Positions 31,411-43,020 are shown, counted from the stretch's first letter. The stretch: DNA of 64,000 nt from Drosophila pseudoobscura (GCF_009870125.1 NC_046679.1:26350001-26414000); one strand, 5' to 3'. Made by a program: numbers and translations. The notes: a model not told the origin generated them from the sequence alone.

Positions 31411-34400
31411 CTAGACCTTGGGGACCACAGGCAGTGCCTGCCCCTGTGGTGGCTGCTCCGTCGTTGCGTTAAAACGGATTCCATTGTTGAAGTGCGGCCA
31501 CGTGGAAATCTCCTGGAAGAGGCGTCCGCCCGGACACTCTGTCTCGCGCACCTGCTTGTGCCCCAGCAGCTTGTATGCGGGGTCGATGTAGCCCTTGAAC
31601 ACGCCGAAAGCGATCAGGTTCCTGGCGGCATCCAGCATCTGCTTGGGCGGCAGTTCAGCTGAAGATTGACAGAGGGATGCATTAGAAATCTATAGATTAT
31701 TCTTAAAGAAGGGCTCTTACTTCTCCAATCTCCGATGAGGACAATGCCCACACTCTTGTCGTTGTATTTGGGGGCATGTGCTCCGATGACGTTGAAGCCG
31801 CGACCCGTGTAGATCATTCCATCTCCGCCGATGCCGAAGCTGTAGCCGATGTCGTTCCATCCGCGCTCCAGCTGATGGAAGTCCTGCATGTCCCGCATGC
31901 TCTTCATGCAGTCCGGCGTGCTGAAGCAGGCGGCGGGCATGTACGAGTGATGGATGATGACATACGGGGCGGGTCCCTCAAAGTGTTCCACGGACTTGGG
32001 CATCCGGGCGCCCCAGTCCGCTCGGGAGAGCAGTCGTGCTCCGCCCTCCACTCCGAGCGAGCTGGGTTCTGGCTGCTGCATGTGCTGCGTGTAGCCTGGA
32101 AAGACAGAGGAGAGAGGTGTACGACCTTGGGTTAATGAGGGTTCGCTTGTCTTGAACACACAGACACCCGAACACGCTTCAATGAAGAGAGACAAAGGCT
32201 GCTGTTTGCGTTGAAATCTCGCACCAAGCTCTGTCCGCCGTAATTGCAAAGGAAAGTGCTGGGGCGGAGGTGCTAGGCGGTGGGGGTGTGGTCTGCGGTG
32301 CTGCTACCGTGCATCGCTCACATTCCATTGATAAATGATAGCCGATGTGTGCGCTGCTGCTGCTGCCCCACGCGTTGTCTGCTGCGGTGTCTGCGGTTCC
32401 AGAGAGAGGCGCGAACATGCACTGACACGCTGGCTTCCCAATTCCCCCGAACGAATGTCAGCCACAAAATTCCCCGTTACGTTACCCATCGCGAGAGAGG
32501 TGGGCCTAGAAGAGCGCAAAACAAGTTGCCGATCCACTCCGATTGGCAATCGCAATCGTCATCAGCGACACAGCCGCTCAGACGAAGATCAAGCCGAAGA
32601 TCAAGCCGAAGATCCAACCGTCGCCTCAACCTCTGCCGCAGCGCAGCGTGTATTCAATATGCTAACGACTAACGTTTATTGCAGAGTGCACGCCAGGTAT
32701 ATCAGTTCTGGCAGGTATCAGGATGGATTAATTTCCCCAATGTTCTATAGCGATTCAAGCTTTTCTTACTCTCCCTGCTGTTGGGTATTCACACCTCATT
32801 CTGTTGCTAAACTGTTGTTTGTATAAGGTAATTGTAATGCCTTTTCAGCCAGGGTATGTCGAAGGGTATATCTGTTTGGGCTTTAAAGACATGCTTGGAG
32901 GTGGCACACTTTCACTTGTTTTAGGGAATTCACACTTCGGTTCAACTGTTGACCCGCATCAGCATGACTCAGTTTATAGTGTCGACTGGCTTCGAAATAG
33001 CTAAACGACCGTCAGCCAAGGGGAAGGGAGAGGCGAAGAGAGGGGGAAGACCAAGAGCAACAGGTGCTATCATCTATCAATGGCTCCGCAGAAAAGAAGT
33101 TCCGTTCCGTTCGGATTGTAGTCGTCGTCGCCCCTCTGTGAGTCATAAATGCAAATCCGAAAACTATTTCATTCAAAATTTGTTTTATGTGCGCGGGGGA
33201 GCTGGCAAACACAGGGGACGGGGGGAGGGGGGATAGAAGTTTTGCATGTTTGCGGACGTCTGCCAAAACTTCGGGATACATCCACGCCCCCGCATCTCGC
33301 ATTTATATGCATACGGAAAACTTGGACGGAAAGCGGAGGCGGAGGGGCGTGGGACGTGGAGCAGGGGGCAGGGGCAGGGGCAGGGGCAGGGAAAGCACTT
33401 GACTAACTTAATAGCGGCAGTTTCTAATTAAAATTTAGAAAGAGCGAACGCTCTGCCACCTATCCTATCGTGTCCGGGACTCCTACATTGGCGGCGCGTG
33501 CTTGAATAATAAACAGAGCAGGAAGCCAGGAGCCAGGAATGCGCAAGAGGTGATGGAGGAGGAGGAGGAGGAGGGGGGATACAAAGGTGTGAGGGAGGAG
33601 GAGCTGCCAAATCGTTGGATGTTTAATTTATGCCGCTTACTTTTTGGTGTGTGTATGTAACATGTTAATTACATTTATATTTACAGCAAAGCCCCGGCAA
33701 GAGCCGCTGTTCTACGTTCCTCCGCTTCCTAATTGTTACCCTAATTACGCGGCCTAATAAAGTAAACATTAAAACTCGCGTCGGCCTAATCAATGTTGCA
33801 AACTTTGTGGCACTCTCACACTCTCACCTCACTCACTATCTATCCATCTTCCTCTCACCTCCTGCCACATGCCACACATTCGCTTTACACACTATTAAAC
33901 CTTGCTATCGCGTACACACGCGAAAACATATATGCGAAATGGGTGGAAGGAGGGGGAAGAAGGGGTGGCAAACTAAAGCCCTGCTTTAGTGATTGGGGGT
34001 GGGGGAGGGGGAAGCACACACTCATTTCATTACAGAAAGCAATTTTGAGGCGAAGGCGCAAAGTTCTTTGATAATTTTTGATTAATCCGTGGAGCCATGC
34101 TATCAGACCCCCTTCCCCCGTTACCGTTCCTTCGTTTTTCGTTTTCGCTGCTGATTAAATTGTCGCATAATTGAGGTATTTAAATTGCCAGCAAATAATT
34201 AGAGTCGAGTCACTGGGACAGCAAGAGCAGGGCAGAGGGAAAACAGGCGAGTCCCTTGGGTAATTGTTTGTTTTTAATCAGCCAAAGCACATAATAGAGA
34301 CATTTCAATATTATTATTATGTTGACGATGCTCTGCAGAGGTTGGAGTCCGTCATTCCATTCGTCCGTGTACACCGCCGTTCATTAAACAAATAACCGTA

Positions 34401-35159
34401 CACGGGGAATACAACGTACGTACAACACATCGGAGGGCGGAATGTGCGAAATTAAGTCACGCTCGATTACAACAAAAACAAAAGCAAAAGTCAACGGGAG
34501 TGAAAAAAAAAGAACCCAGTGCAAACCAACGGCAAAAAACACAATGAAAGCGGCAGAAAAAGAGCGAAATACAAAAAAAAAGCAGACGAGCAGAAGGCGA
34601 ACAGTGTTCGGTTCACAGCCGAAGAAGGGATGCTCTCTTTCACAGATCTTCGGCACAGAACATGTTCGTGTGCCTTTTGCCCTGGCACTGGTTTGCCGTT
34701 CGCCGAAAGACATGCACGAACGGAAGGACTCTGTCCCGCGTATGTTAGGGTGCGCAAATTATTATGCATATTAAAATCAAAAACAATTTCACTCCGTCGC
34801 ACTGGGGGCGCTGGCTGTCAAGCCGTAAATGACAATTTTGTTAAATGTCAGTAATTAATTGAACAAAAAATCACATACATATGTATGTACTCCCCGTATC
34901 CCCCCCCGCCACATATGAATACGATGTTCATATACGATATTCCTGCTCGACTGACGCTGATTGCAGCTCTGATAGATGTGCAGAATGCCTCGATAAGACC
35001 CCTCTCCACCATGTTTTATGGCGATGTTCAGGGGCATGCGATAAGACCACTCACTGTCTCCCGATCTCCACTCCCACTCGCAATCTCACACCCACTCACT
35101 GCTGTCTCGCTTACACACTTACCCATCATTGATAGCAGAACTAATCCCAGTGCTGTCAT
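31411..35159 (-). CDS. PGRP-LB: PGRP-LB: peptidoglycan N-acetylmuramoyl-L-alanine amidase, short-leader form
   Basis: Exons 35123–35159, 31721–32095 and 31411–31658 join in phase for 219 residues. The first exon encodes MTALGLVLLSMM, a short hydrophobic leader like that of D. melanogaster PGRP-LB. The rest is one PGRP/amidase_2 domain. The zinc ligands and catalytic residues are all present: H61 (IIHHSYMP), Y97 (IGYSFGIGG), H171 and C179 (GHKQVRETEC), so it should be an active amidase. PGRP-LB cleaves DAP-type peptidoglycan and so dampens IMD/Relish signalling in gut and body. The C-terminal tail after residue 190 is low-conservation (N/T/Q/P). Whether the 12-residue leader drives secretion is uncertain; it lacks a basic n-region. 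Confidence 0.92.
32096..35122. other. PGRP-LB intron
   Basis: 3 kb between the short-leader exon and the first common exon. No further exon is supported. It has a G-rich hexamer repeat at 33361–33391, GAGGAG repeats near 33553–33575, and AT-rich spacer. Confidence 0.6.
33361..33391. repeat. GGGGCA hexamer repeat
   Basis: About five tandem GGGGCA units, able to form a four-stranded G structure in principle. Confidence 0.8.
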
Positions 35160-37762
35160 GCTGTCTCTGCTTCTCCTGCTCTCCTGTTCTCCTGCTCTCC
35201 TGTTCTGCTGCTAGAGTTGTTGTTAAACTTGCTGTTGGATCTGCTCTGCCTTTGCTCTTGTTAGGAACTTTTTCGTGTGTGTTTGTTTGCACAAATGTGA
35301 CTTTGATTTAGGAACTTTTTGTGTTGATTGTTTCTCGCTTCGCTTGTTGTTGTTGCTTCTTTTAGTGTTTCGTTGTTTTTGCAGTGGCAAGAATTGTGCA
35401 CAAACTTCGATTGTGGTGTGAAGGTCAGCCTTTGGTTGTTTTTTTTTTTGGGTGTGCGAATGGTGCAGAGAGTCTCTTGGCTTGGGTTATGTTTCGTTTT
35501 CGTATCACAAGCGCGAATGTTGGCCAGCATAAGGGCGCACCTGTGTTTATAGACGAACGCGAAAAAATCGGAACTCTGCTGCCGCTGCCGCCGCCGCCGC
35601 TGCTGCCACTGGCACTAGCGCGCTGTCTCTGCCGTCGTCGACGCCGCAATGCCAAACCAAACAAATTTTTAATCGCATGAAACTTATTGCCAACAGCCGA
35701 TCATCATTCGCGCTCGCCGTTCGCTCACTTCCGCTCACACTCCTCTGGGAGCGAGAGAGAGAGAGGGAGAGAGAGAGAGCTTTCAAACTAAGTCGCTGCC
35801 GCTGCCGCTGTCGCCGACTCTGTCGCTGTTATCAGTACGGTGGGGATTGCCGGGGATTGCTGTGGCAAAGGTCAAACTATGGCCGAAGTGAAATGTGATA
35901 TGCCCACTGCTGTCCGCTGCTGTGAATTACACGGCGACGCGCAAACTCGTTGGCCTCATTTGAACCTCGTTCCGGTACTTTTTTCCCCACTGCAAAGGGT
36001 TCTTTTTTGATACCCTAACGGCGAGAGAGAGTGGGAGAGTACTACCGTTTTGATATGAAGTTGGCAAAGCAGATCTCCACATCCCGATTGTAATCCAAAT
36101 TTCAACAGAATTGTACAAACAATTGGGGGAAATTGCATTAGATCGCTTCGTATCGCTCATCGCTAGTTCCATTGAGTTGTTCTTGTGGTTGTCAAGCGGT
36201 AAAGCGATGCACGTGTCAGCGTGACTGTCGATTCCCCTCAATAAGGGACGGTGGATGAGATATTTCACGCTGATATGCAATTAAGTTTAATCATCGCAAA
36301 CTTTGAACGGTCTCTGGGCCAGAATTCACGCCTCGCAGTCCTCAATCACAACTTCCGAGTGACAGAATGACAGGTGGGTGTTGGGGGCGGGGCCGGAGGC
36401 AGTGGGCGTTGGGTGACAATTATAACTGTGTTAGTTAGCGGACGATTAGATAATTATGCAGCGTTATGGATCAGTGGGCTTCATGTGAGCGTGGCGTACG
36501 AGTAACGCCGGTTCAATATCGGTCAGTCTTGAAGGTCGCTAGCAGCAGATAAGGGCTCTACTTTTCGGTCCCCCACTATCGGTCTTCTATCGCAGCAGTA
36601 AATCAGCTGCTTGTTGACAATCTTTCCATGCCACACAACACAATAGCTATACGAAACACGATCCCATAGACAGAAACCCACAAGGTTCTCCCGACAGCAG
36701 TCACGGATCTCTGTATTATATATCTATCTCCTTGGTCTATTCATTATTTGATGTACTATATTGTACAAGGTGAAAGATATACACTTTCCGGTAGTCGTTT
36801 GTTCTTCTTCTTCTTTTTTTTTTAGTGACTCTTCCCCTGGTCGTGACTTGTCTTGAGTCACTACTTCTTATTCCTTAGCTTTAAATGATGTGATCCTAGG
36901 CACTATGTTCCATGATCTATACGATTTTTGTCCATTATAATCTCCACTCAACTTCGATCTCTTCTATTCCGTGATCTGTTCACTGTGAAAATATCTCCAG
37001 CAGCATCTCCATTTGGTGTCTCTCTGTGTCACCTGTTGCTGCTTTCTTTGCCTACCATCTCCGGACGTACTCTTATTATTATTATTTTTTTTTTTTTGGT
37101 TATTTAGTTGTTTTTTTTTTTTTTTGTTTCGAGGACTGGGGATCCCCTGGCTCTGGTCGGTCGCCGGTCTGTGTCGGTCGTCTGTCTGTTTGTCGGTTTT
37201 TGGGGGAAGCCCAAAATGCGCTGCAAATGCGACGGCAAATGCGGGTATTAAATTGCTTTAGTCGGAGTCTCGGATCGGAGATTGGACGGATAGACAAATT
37301 AACAGCATTTTATTTTCCGTTGTCGATTTATGGCTGCTGTGCTGAATCTGTATCTGTATCTGTTTCTGTTTCTGTTTCTTTTGTTGCTTCTCACAGAGAG
37401 CGAGGGAAAGAGATGCGGTGGGGCACACAGGTTTTTCTGGTCGAAATATTTGGGGGATCTACCGCCGGAACGCTGGAGAGAGACCACCAGATGCGTTCTG
37501 GCGCCGCAGCAGCCGCCAAAGGAAGTCCAAATCGCAGACTCATTTTCTGCCGCCCGCTTTTTGCCTTTGTTTATGCTTGTGGCAAGGTAAACACGCAGCC
37601 TCACACCTGCCACACAAACACACACCTCACACCCCCCTCCCCCCGCGCACGAGCTTCACAAATTTATTACCCTTCAGAAAAAGGGGAATTTTCCCGGAGC
37701 GCTCTTGGAAATAGTTGAATACTTTTCAAAAAACAGCAAATAGTTGCGCGCTCGGTACTTAC
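35160..37762. other. upstream region of the PGRP-LB short-leader exon and intron of the long form
   Basis: On the minus strand, 35550–35800 reads as a GA-rich then CAG/GGC-rich leader typical of a Drosophila 5' untranslated exon, with CTTAGTTTGAAAGC near 35785–35798 as a possible initiator. GGGGATTGCC at 35842–35851 and a GATA word at 35829–35834 are weak immune/gut-type sites. No coding frame supported. Confidence 0.4.
37683..37697. promoter_or_regulatory. perfect kappa-B palindrome in the PGRP-LB locus
   Basis: GGGGAATTTTCCCGG contains the palindrome GGGAATTTTCCC (37684–37695). It lies about 65 bases inside the intron that follows the alternative first exon 37763–37856. PGRP-LB is known to be induced by the IMD/Relish pathway, so a Relish site here fits. 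Confidence 0.5.
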
Positions 37763-37856
37763 CACAAATTGTTGCCAGCTGCTGTTGTTCAAACTCTTTT
37801 TGCAGCTCGATGTCTGCCCCCGGAAGGGTGCTTGATCCAGACTTCTTGTCGCCCAT
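37763..37856 (-). CDS. PGRP-LB: PGRP-LB alternative first coding exon, leaderless form
   Basis: ATG at 37856 opens 31 codons (MGDKKSGSSTLPGADIELQK, then EFEQQQLATIC) ending at a strong donor TTTGTG|GTAAGTACC in phase 1. Joined to the common exon at 32095, which needs phase 1, it gives C-G-Y-T-Q-H-M-Q-Q and a 238-residue protein. The exon is hydrophilic with no signal peptide, so this form should stay in the cytosol. Cytosolic and secreted PGRP-LB isoforms are known in D. melanogaster. The same phase would also permit splicing to sals exon 2, but distance and the nearby kappa-B site favour PGRP-LB. Confidence 0.6.
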
Positions 37857-38262
37857 GGTGCGTGGCAAGACTGAAGACCGAAGAAGAGTGATACGCAAAG
37901 CAATCGAACAGTTAATTGAAACTCTAGACTCTGGGGAGCGCCAGCGCCAGCGCCAGGTATCGGTGGTGTGTGGACAAGTGGCTTTGATTAGGAAAGTTCT
38001 TGTAATCTATAGATGCTCTATCTGCAAGTAGGGGTATGCCTGAATCGAGGAGAAATACAGAAGTAGGCAATTTCTTAGTGGATTCTCCTTGGGGAGTAGC
38101 CCCTCAGGGCACCCGCAGGGCACCCGCTAGTCGGCTATTCACTACCCCCACCCCCCAAAAAAGAGAAGAATGCTGGCCATTGTTCCCATGGCTCCATGGC
38201 TCCATGGCTCTATGGTTTATGGCTCGCAGCACTAATCGCCCATCTTATCAGGGTATTAAGTG

Positions 38263-38310
38263 TGCCTCTGCCCCTGCCTCTGGCTCTGGCTCTGCCCCTG
38301 CCCCTGTGCC
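38263..38310. repeat. TGCCCC/CTCTGG repeat
   Basis: Mixed CCTCTGCCCCTG and CTCTGG units in tandem. Confidence 0.7.
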
Positions 38311-38835
38311 GCTCACTAACTACGTCTTGGCACGCTCTGCGCTGCTTCTACACCGATGAAAAATATCAAGTACTTACTTGTACAAAAATCACACCACAAA
38401 ACAAAAAAATCACAGGCATAGTTTTTCTGTAGGGCTGTGTGTGTGTGTAGGTAGGGTATTCACCAAGGTAAACATTATCAACTATTCCGCCTCGGAAGAA
38501 GCCTCCACACATTAGATAAATAAATAGTATGTGTGTCTATCTGTGTGCTTGTATGTGTATTACAATTAACAAAAGTAATTGCAATCGAGGCAATGGCTGG
38601 GTAGGGATGGGTTGGGGATTATTGTCGATATCAAAAGGGGAATCCCTGCGGCCTCCATGGAAACCTCTTTGTTGCTGCACAGCCAGTCACTTCACAGTCC
38701 ATTACACTGCGGGAAAAATAAAGGAAACGAATGTGTACTCATATAGCAATGTGGGTCAAAAGGTTACTAGAGCATTGGATATGTACATTTATTCAATTAA
38801 ATGAATTTTAATGCATAGCGGGGAATAAATACATG

Positions 38836-39278
38836 TAATATGCTAACTATTCCTAGGAATTATCGGTTTCATTTGATTTTTAAGATCGCTTTCATAGGAA
38901 ACCAGTGGGAATATTTTCTGTCGAGCCTACACGTGCCTTCTCTTTAAGATCTGGAGATCTTTGAGATATCTGCGATGCTATTAGTGCCTCTTTTCGTCTG
39001 GTGTATCCTCCATTTCTTGCACTACACACTCATTTATCTGTCGCTATTTTGTAAATATATTTAATATGCTAACTATTCCTAGGAATACTCGGTTTCATTT
39101 GATTTTTAAGATCGCTTTCATGGGAAACCAGTGGGAATATTTTCTGTCGGGTCTACACGTGCCTTCTCTTTAAGATCTGGAGATCTTTGGGATATCTCCG
39201 ATGCTATTAGTGCCTCTTTTCGTCCGGTGTATCCTCCATTTCTTGCTCTACACACACATTTATCTGTCGCTATTTTGT
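38836..39278. repeat. two-copy tandem duplication, 226-base offset
   Basis: Copy A 38836–39052 and copy B 39062–39278 align end to end without gaps, from TAATATGCTAACTATTCC to TCTGTCGCTATTTTGT. I count about ten substitutions in 217 bases, so about 95% identity. Each copy includes the near-palindrome AAGATCTGGAGATCTT. A 9-base AT spacer separates them. No coding frame is shared. Confidence 0.9.
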
Positions 39279-41105
39279 CACTGGCCCAACCAGCGATGAG
39301 GCACGATGCGAAACGGAACCTTTTGGGGGCACAATTCGTCAGATGTTGTAGCCGTATCATTGTCTAGGCAGATTAGTTATGCTTTGCTGGTTCGAAGGAG
39401 GAACACCCTGCCACCCCTACAAGCCCCCCCTGCCCTGCTGCTGGCGGAGGATGGCAAGGGGAGGTACAGAAATTGGTTGTCCTCGCATCCTCGCGTTGAG
39501 AGTGGGGCGGGGGCGGAGGGGGCGGGAGGCTCACGCACATGCCATATATTAGAGGGGCATAAAATGACAAACGACTTGCGAGGCGCGTAAATTGAAAAGC
39601 TCTGAGCCATGTACCAAACGCGGGGAGGGGCTTGAATCGAAGGGCGGCAATCCAGGGTAGGAGAGGACATGGATTTCGGTGACTTTTTGGCTGTTTGTTA
39701 TTGCTGCCAGGGAATCAGAGAAGCAGGGAACCCGAACAGAACCCCACTGTCTCTCTCTCTCTGTCTCTGTCTCTGTCTCTGTCTGTCTCTATCCTGCTGG
39801 CTGGGGGCCAAAACTTTCGCCAAAGTATTCAAATTAAAATTTCAATTAAGGAAGTGAATTTGTGTGTGCCGAAAGTGTATTAAGTCTATACGAATGGTGG
39901 CATCTTGGCATTTGGCTGGTGCCACGTGTGTGGCACGCCTTCTTAGGTTCGAAATAACCCACAAACGAAAAGAATCCCCAGTCCCCCATCCCCCCCCTAG
40001 GCTCCACCTACCGCTCCGTTGTTTGATTTATTGCCAAAGTTTGTCGGCTGTCATATGACATAAGGAGAGTACTTTGTTGGAATATTTTACATTTCGTGTA
40101 AAGCCACCTCCCGAATCCCGTGCCATCCTCTGAACTCCCTGGCAGCCGCATCCTGACACCTTGTTGGGCGCCACGCCCCCCTCTATGTCTCTCTGTGGGC
40201 ATTATTAATAATGCAATCAATTTGTAAACAATTTGGCATATATCAATGCGCTTCGTGCCGCCCATAAATCTCTGGGAAATTAGCTACCCCTCGGGCTTTG
40301 GCCTGGTCATTTGCATGCCAGATTCCAGGCAGCATCTCTTGCTCCTGCTGCTGCTCCTGCTGCTGCTGCTGCTCCTCCTGTGCCTGCTCGTGCTCCTCTG
40401 ACAGATTGCAGTGCGTCGCTCCTTGATGGATGGGCGGCTTGGAGCTGGCAGCGGCACAGCATGCGAGGGGTAGCCAGGGAATAGTGGCTTCTGTCCCGGA
40501 TTTTGCCATATTTTTGCGCTTTGGCTGTTGCTGGTCCTCTGGCAGTTAGTGACAGCTGCGGTGATGGCCTGGCTGTTGCAGCAGGAATGGGGGCAAAAAC
40601 CATAACGCGTGTCCTGGTCGCAGCAGGGCATACCCTAAAAGGGGAAATGGGAGGCATTCCATTTGTGGCATCAGATTTCAGTTTCAGTTTTCAGTTTTCA
40701 GCAGGCAAACATTCAACATTCAAGGGAAATACAAAACAGAACACAACCGAAAAGATTCATAGAATATCTCTTTCTATTTCTGGATACTGGAAAAGCAATA
40801 GAGACAGAGAGAGAGGTACAGCCCATCCTTTTAGGGGAAGTCGTGCCCTTCAGCTAATCGAATAAAGTTAAGGCTCCAGTGTCCAGTGGCGACACTTCCG
40901 TTTCGTTGTGCCTGTCCTGTGTCTGTGTCCTTAAGGTCCTTGGCCAGCGGAAAAGCAGAAGCAAGAAAAATGGCAAATTGAAGTTACGCTGCCACTCGTC
41001 TTGCTGCTGCTGCTGCCGCCGCCTTGGCCCCAATTGAAAAGTTTATGAACTTGTCAACCAACTGGCGCCTCACTTCCCTTCTATCGTTCTCTCTTTGCAG
41101 CAAGG

Positions 41106-42611
41106 ATGCCGGGGCGACTCAATCAGCAGCATGCCGCATACGCGCAGCGCAGGGAGCTGGAGAACAACCGCGTGCAGGCCACGCAGGCGGTGAACCGCTA
41201 CTACGACCACTGGGGCAAGGTGACGACGCGCTTCGAGAACTGGACCAACAAGGAGTACTACGAGAATGCCGAAAAGAAGCTGCAGACCCGCAAGAGTCAG
41301 AAGCAAAAGGACATTGACCTCACAGACCGCAAGGGCAGGCTGCGTCAGCTGCTGGACACCGAGAACGAGGCGTACGACATCGAAATGGGACGCAAGCGGC
41401 GGCCCAGGGAGTGCTCCGCCGACACCCAGATGCTGGGGCGCGTCAATCAGTCCCTCAAGGAGCAGGAGCAGCTCAAGCGGAAGCTGGAGATGGAGGCGAA
41501 GCTGTACGGCCGCTGGCGGCATGGGGTGGACGACGAGAAGTTTCTGTACCAGTCGAAGTCCGACAACGAGGTGCTGGCGAAGCTCAATTGGCTCGACAAG
41601 CAGATCGAGCAGCAGAAGGAGCGGGACGAGCAGGAGGCCCTGAACGCCGAGCGGAAGCTGCAGCTGCAGCAGGAGATCAGCCGCACGGAGCTGGCCCAGA
41701 AGGAGCGCCAGCTGATCCAGGAGCAGCAGATAAAAGAGATCCGTGAGCTGCAGGAGTCGCACATGGTGGAGCTGCGCCAGCACCAGTCCCAGGCCGAGAA
41801 GCTCAAAGAAGAGGAGCAGCACTTCCGGCTGTTCATCGGGGAGCTGGAGAAGGAGAAGCAGCTGCTCGAGGAGAGCACGGCCCTCGTCCTGCAGCGCCCC
41901 GACACGGGGCAGGCCTTCAACCTGAACAAGATCAAGGTGTTCATCCGCAACCGCAGCGAGGCGAGCCGCCGCCAGATATCCCTGTGCATCAATCTCCTCG
42001 AGCGCATGGCCAAGTACGTGGTCCGCACCGAGGACCTCCAGTCCCTCCTCCACAAGTACAAGGAGCAGCTGGAGTCCGAGCAGATGGCCTACACCCAGAT
42101 CGAGGCCATGTACGAGTCGGAGGCCAAGTCGAGCCTCCAGCGCTGCGAGGAGAACTGGCGCGAACAGCACTTGCAGCGGTACCAAGAGCTCTCGAAGCTC
42201 ATCGACACGGAAAAAGACTGTTTGGACCGGCTCCTGCAGGAGAACGTCAGCCAGCAGCAGGCCCTCTTGGAGCTCCGCAGCACACATCTCTCTGGCATCG
42301 AGCAGGCCACCAAGAAGCTGGAGCAGATAACCAGCGGAGATCAGGGATCTGCATCGTCTGACCCGATTTCTGTGTCCTCCTCAACTGATCTCTGTGCTGG
42401 GGCTCTTGCCGAGGAGGACGATGCCTCCGTGAATGTCCCCAAAGTGAGCAACTCGTTCACCAACCTCAATCTGGATGTGTGGCAGGATCTGCCGCCAGTG
42501 CGCGGCGGCATCAACTCGCCTCGTCTCGACAAGACGCGCTCTTTGAATGTCGTCACAGCGCAGACTGCGTTGCCACCGAAGTTTGCCCGCAAGCGAGTGG
42601 CATGGAACTAA
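41106..42611 (+). CDS. trichoplein-like (TPH) coiled-coil protein
   Basis: Single coding exon of 501 codons, with an upstream intron ending TTTGCAG five bases before ATG. The protein is almost wholly helical and charged, with long coiled coil at about 100–260 and 290–410. Two anchors point to trichoplein (TCHP): an N-terminal block like its YF..S..S.KQ..W...Y...M/A....K segment (here YYDHWGKVTTRFENWTNKEY, then RKGRLRQLLDTEN), and the extreme C-terminus R-V-A-W-N, which matches the I/V-A-W-N end of trichoplein. Vertebrate trichoplein binds ninein and Aurora A at the mother centriole and restrains ciliogenesis, and also binds keratin, which flies lack. Homology is by motif and layout; the symbol is left blank. 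Residues 410–470 are Ser/Asp-rich linker. Confidence 0.75.
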   Translation: MPGRLNQQHAAYAQRRELENNRVQATQAVNRYYDHWGKVTTRFENWTNKEYYENAEKKLQTRKSQKQKDIDLTDRKGRLRQLLDTENEAYDIEMGRKRRPRECSADTQMLGRVNQSLKEQEQLKRKLEMEAKLYGRWRHGVDDEKFLYQSKSDNEVLAKLNWLDKQIEQQKERDEQEALNAERKLQLQQEISRTELAQKERQLIQEQQIKEIRELQESHMVELRQHQSQAEKLKEEEQHFRLFIGELEKEKQLLEESTALVLQRPDTGQAFNLNKIKVFIRNRSEASRRQISLCINLLERMAKYVVRTEDLQSLLHKYKEQLESEQMAYTQIEAMYESEAKSSLQRCEENWREQHLQRYQELSKLIDTEKDCLDRLLQENVSQQQALLELRSTHLSGIEQATKKLEQITSGDQGSASSDPISVSSSTDLCAGALAEEDDASVNVPKVSNSFTNLNLDVWQDLPPVRGGINSPRLDKTRSLNVVTAQTALPPKFARKRVAWN

Positions 42612-43020
42612 GGCCACATTTTTTTTTTAAATTTATCAAGTATTATTAAGCTAGTCCCTGTGTTTAGAAATAGTTAAACGCTCCATGTGTGTGTGTATGT
42701 GTAAGCCCCTAAACAAAAACACTTGTCCCACATCCTACATCCTATATCCTGCATCCACTTATAGTTAATAAGACTGATAGATAGGCGCCAGCCCCGTCGT
42801 AATAAATCACTTAAATCGTGGGCCAAAAGGAAATGCGGCTTAATTATTGTCAAGTGCAAGGAGGTGCTGTCTGCCCGCCTTAGAAGTGGGTCAAGGCTTA
42901 ATTGATTCCACCTGATGAGGATGATGATAATGATGTTGGGTATCGCCCCATAGGAGTAATAGCTGTGCTATCCATGAGGAGAATCTGATTTGCATTTAAT
43001 TTTAATTAATATTTTCAGAT
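42612..43020 (+). other. 3' untranslated region of the trichoplein-like gene and flank
   Basis: A plus-strand AATAAA at 42801–42806 lies 190 bases after the stop codon. Beyond it no feature is seen. Confidence 0.6.
42801..42806 (+). terminator. poly(A) signal AATAAA for the trichoplein-like gene
   Basis: AATAAA within CCCGTCGTAATAAATCAC. Confidence 0.65.

Larger units (their letters stand above)
37857..41105. other. interval between PGRP-LB and the trichoplein-like gene
   Basis: No coding frame supported. It contains a TGCCCC/CTCTGG repeat at 38263–38310, a 226-base tandem duplication at 38836–39278, and CT runs at 39751–39792. The acceptor TCTCTTTGCAG at 41090–41100, five bases before the trichoplein-like ATG, shows that an untranslated exon lies upstream, but its position was not found. 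Confidence 0.5.

Noticed and set aside
38378..38419. Possible third PGRP-LB first exon, MPVIFLFCGVIFVQ, with GTAAGT donor on the minus strand
   Set aside because: It looks like a signal peptide, but it ends in phase 0, while the common PGRP-LB exon and sals exon 2 need phase 1.
41070..42287. 405-codon minus-strand frame opposite the trichoplein-like gene
   Set aside because: Leu/Val-rich antisense shadow of CAG/GAG-rich coiled-coil codons. No family features.
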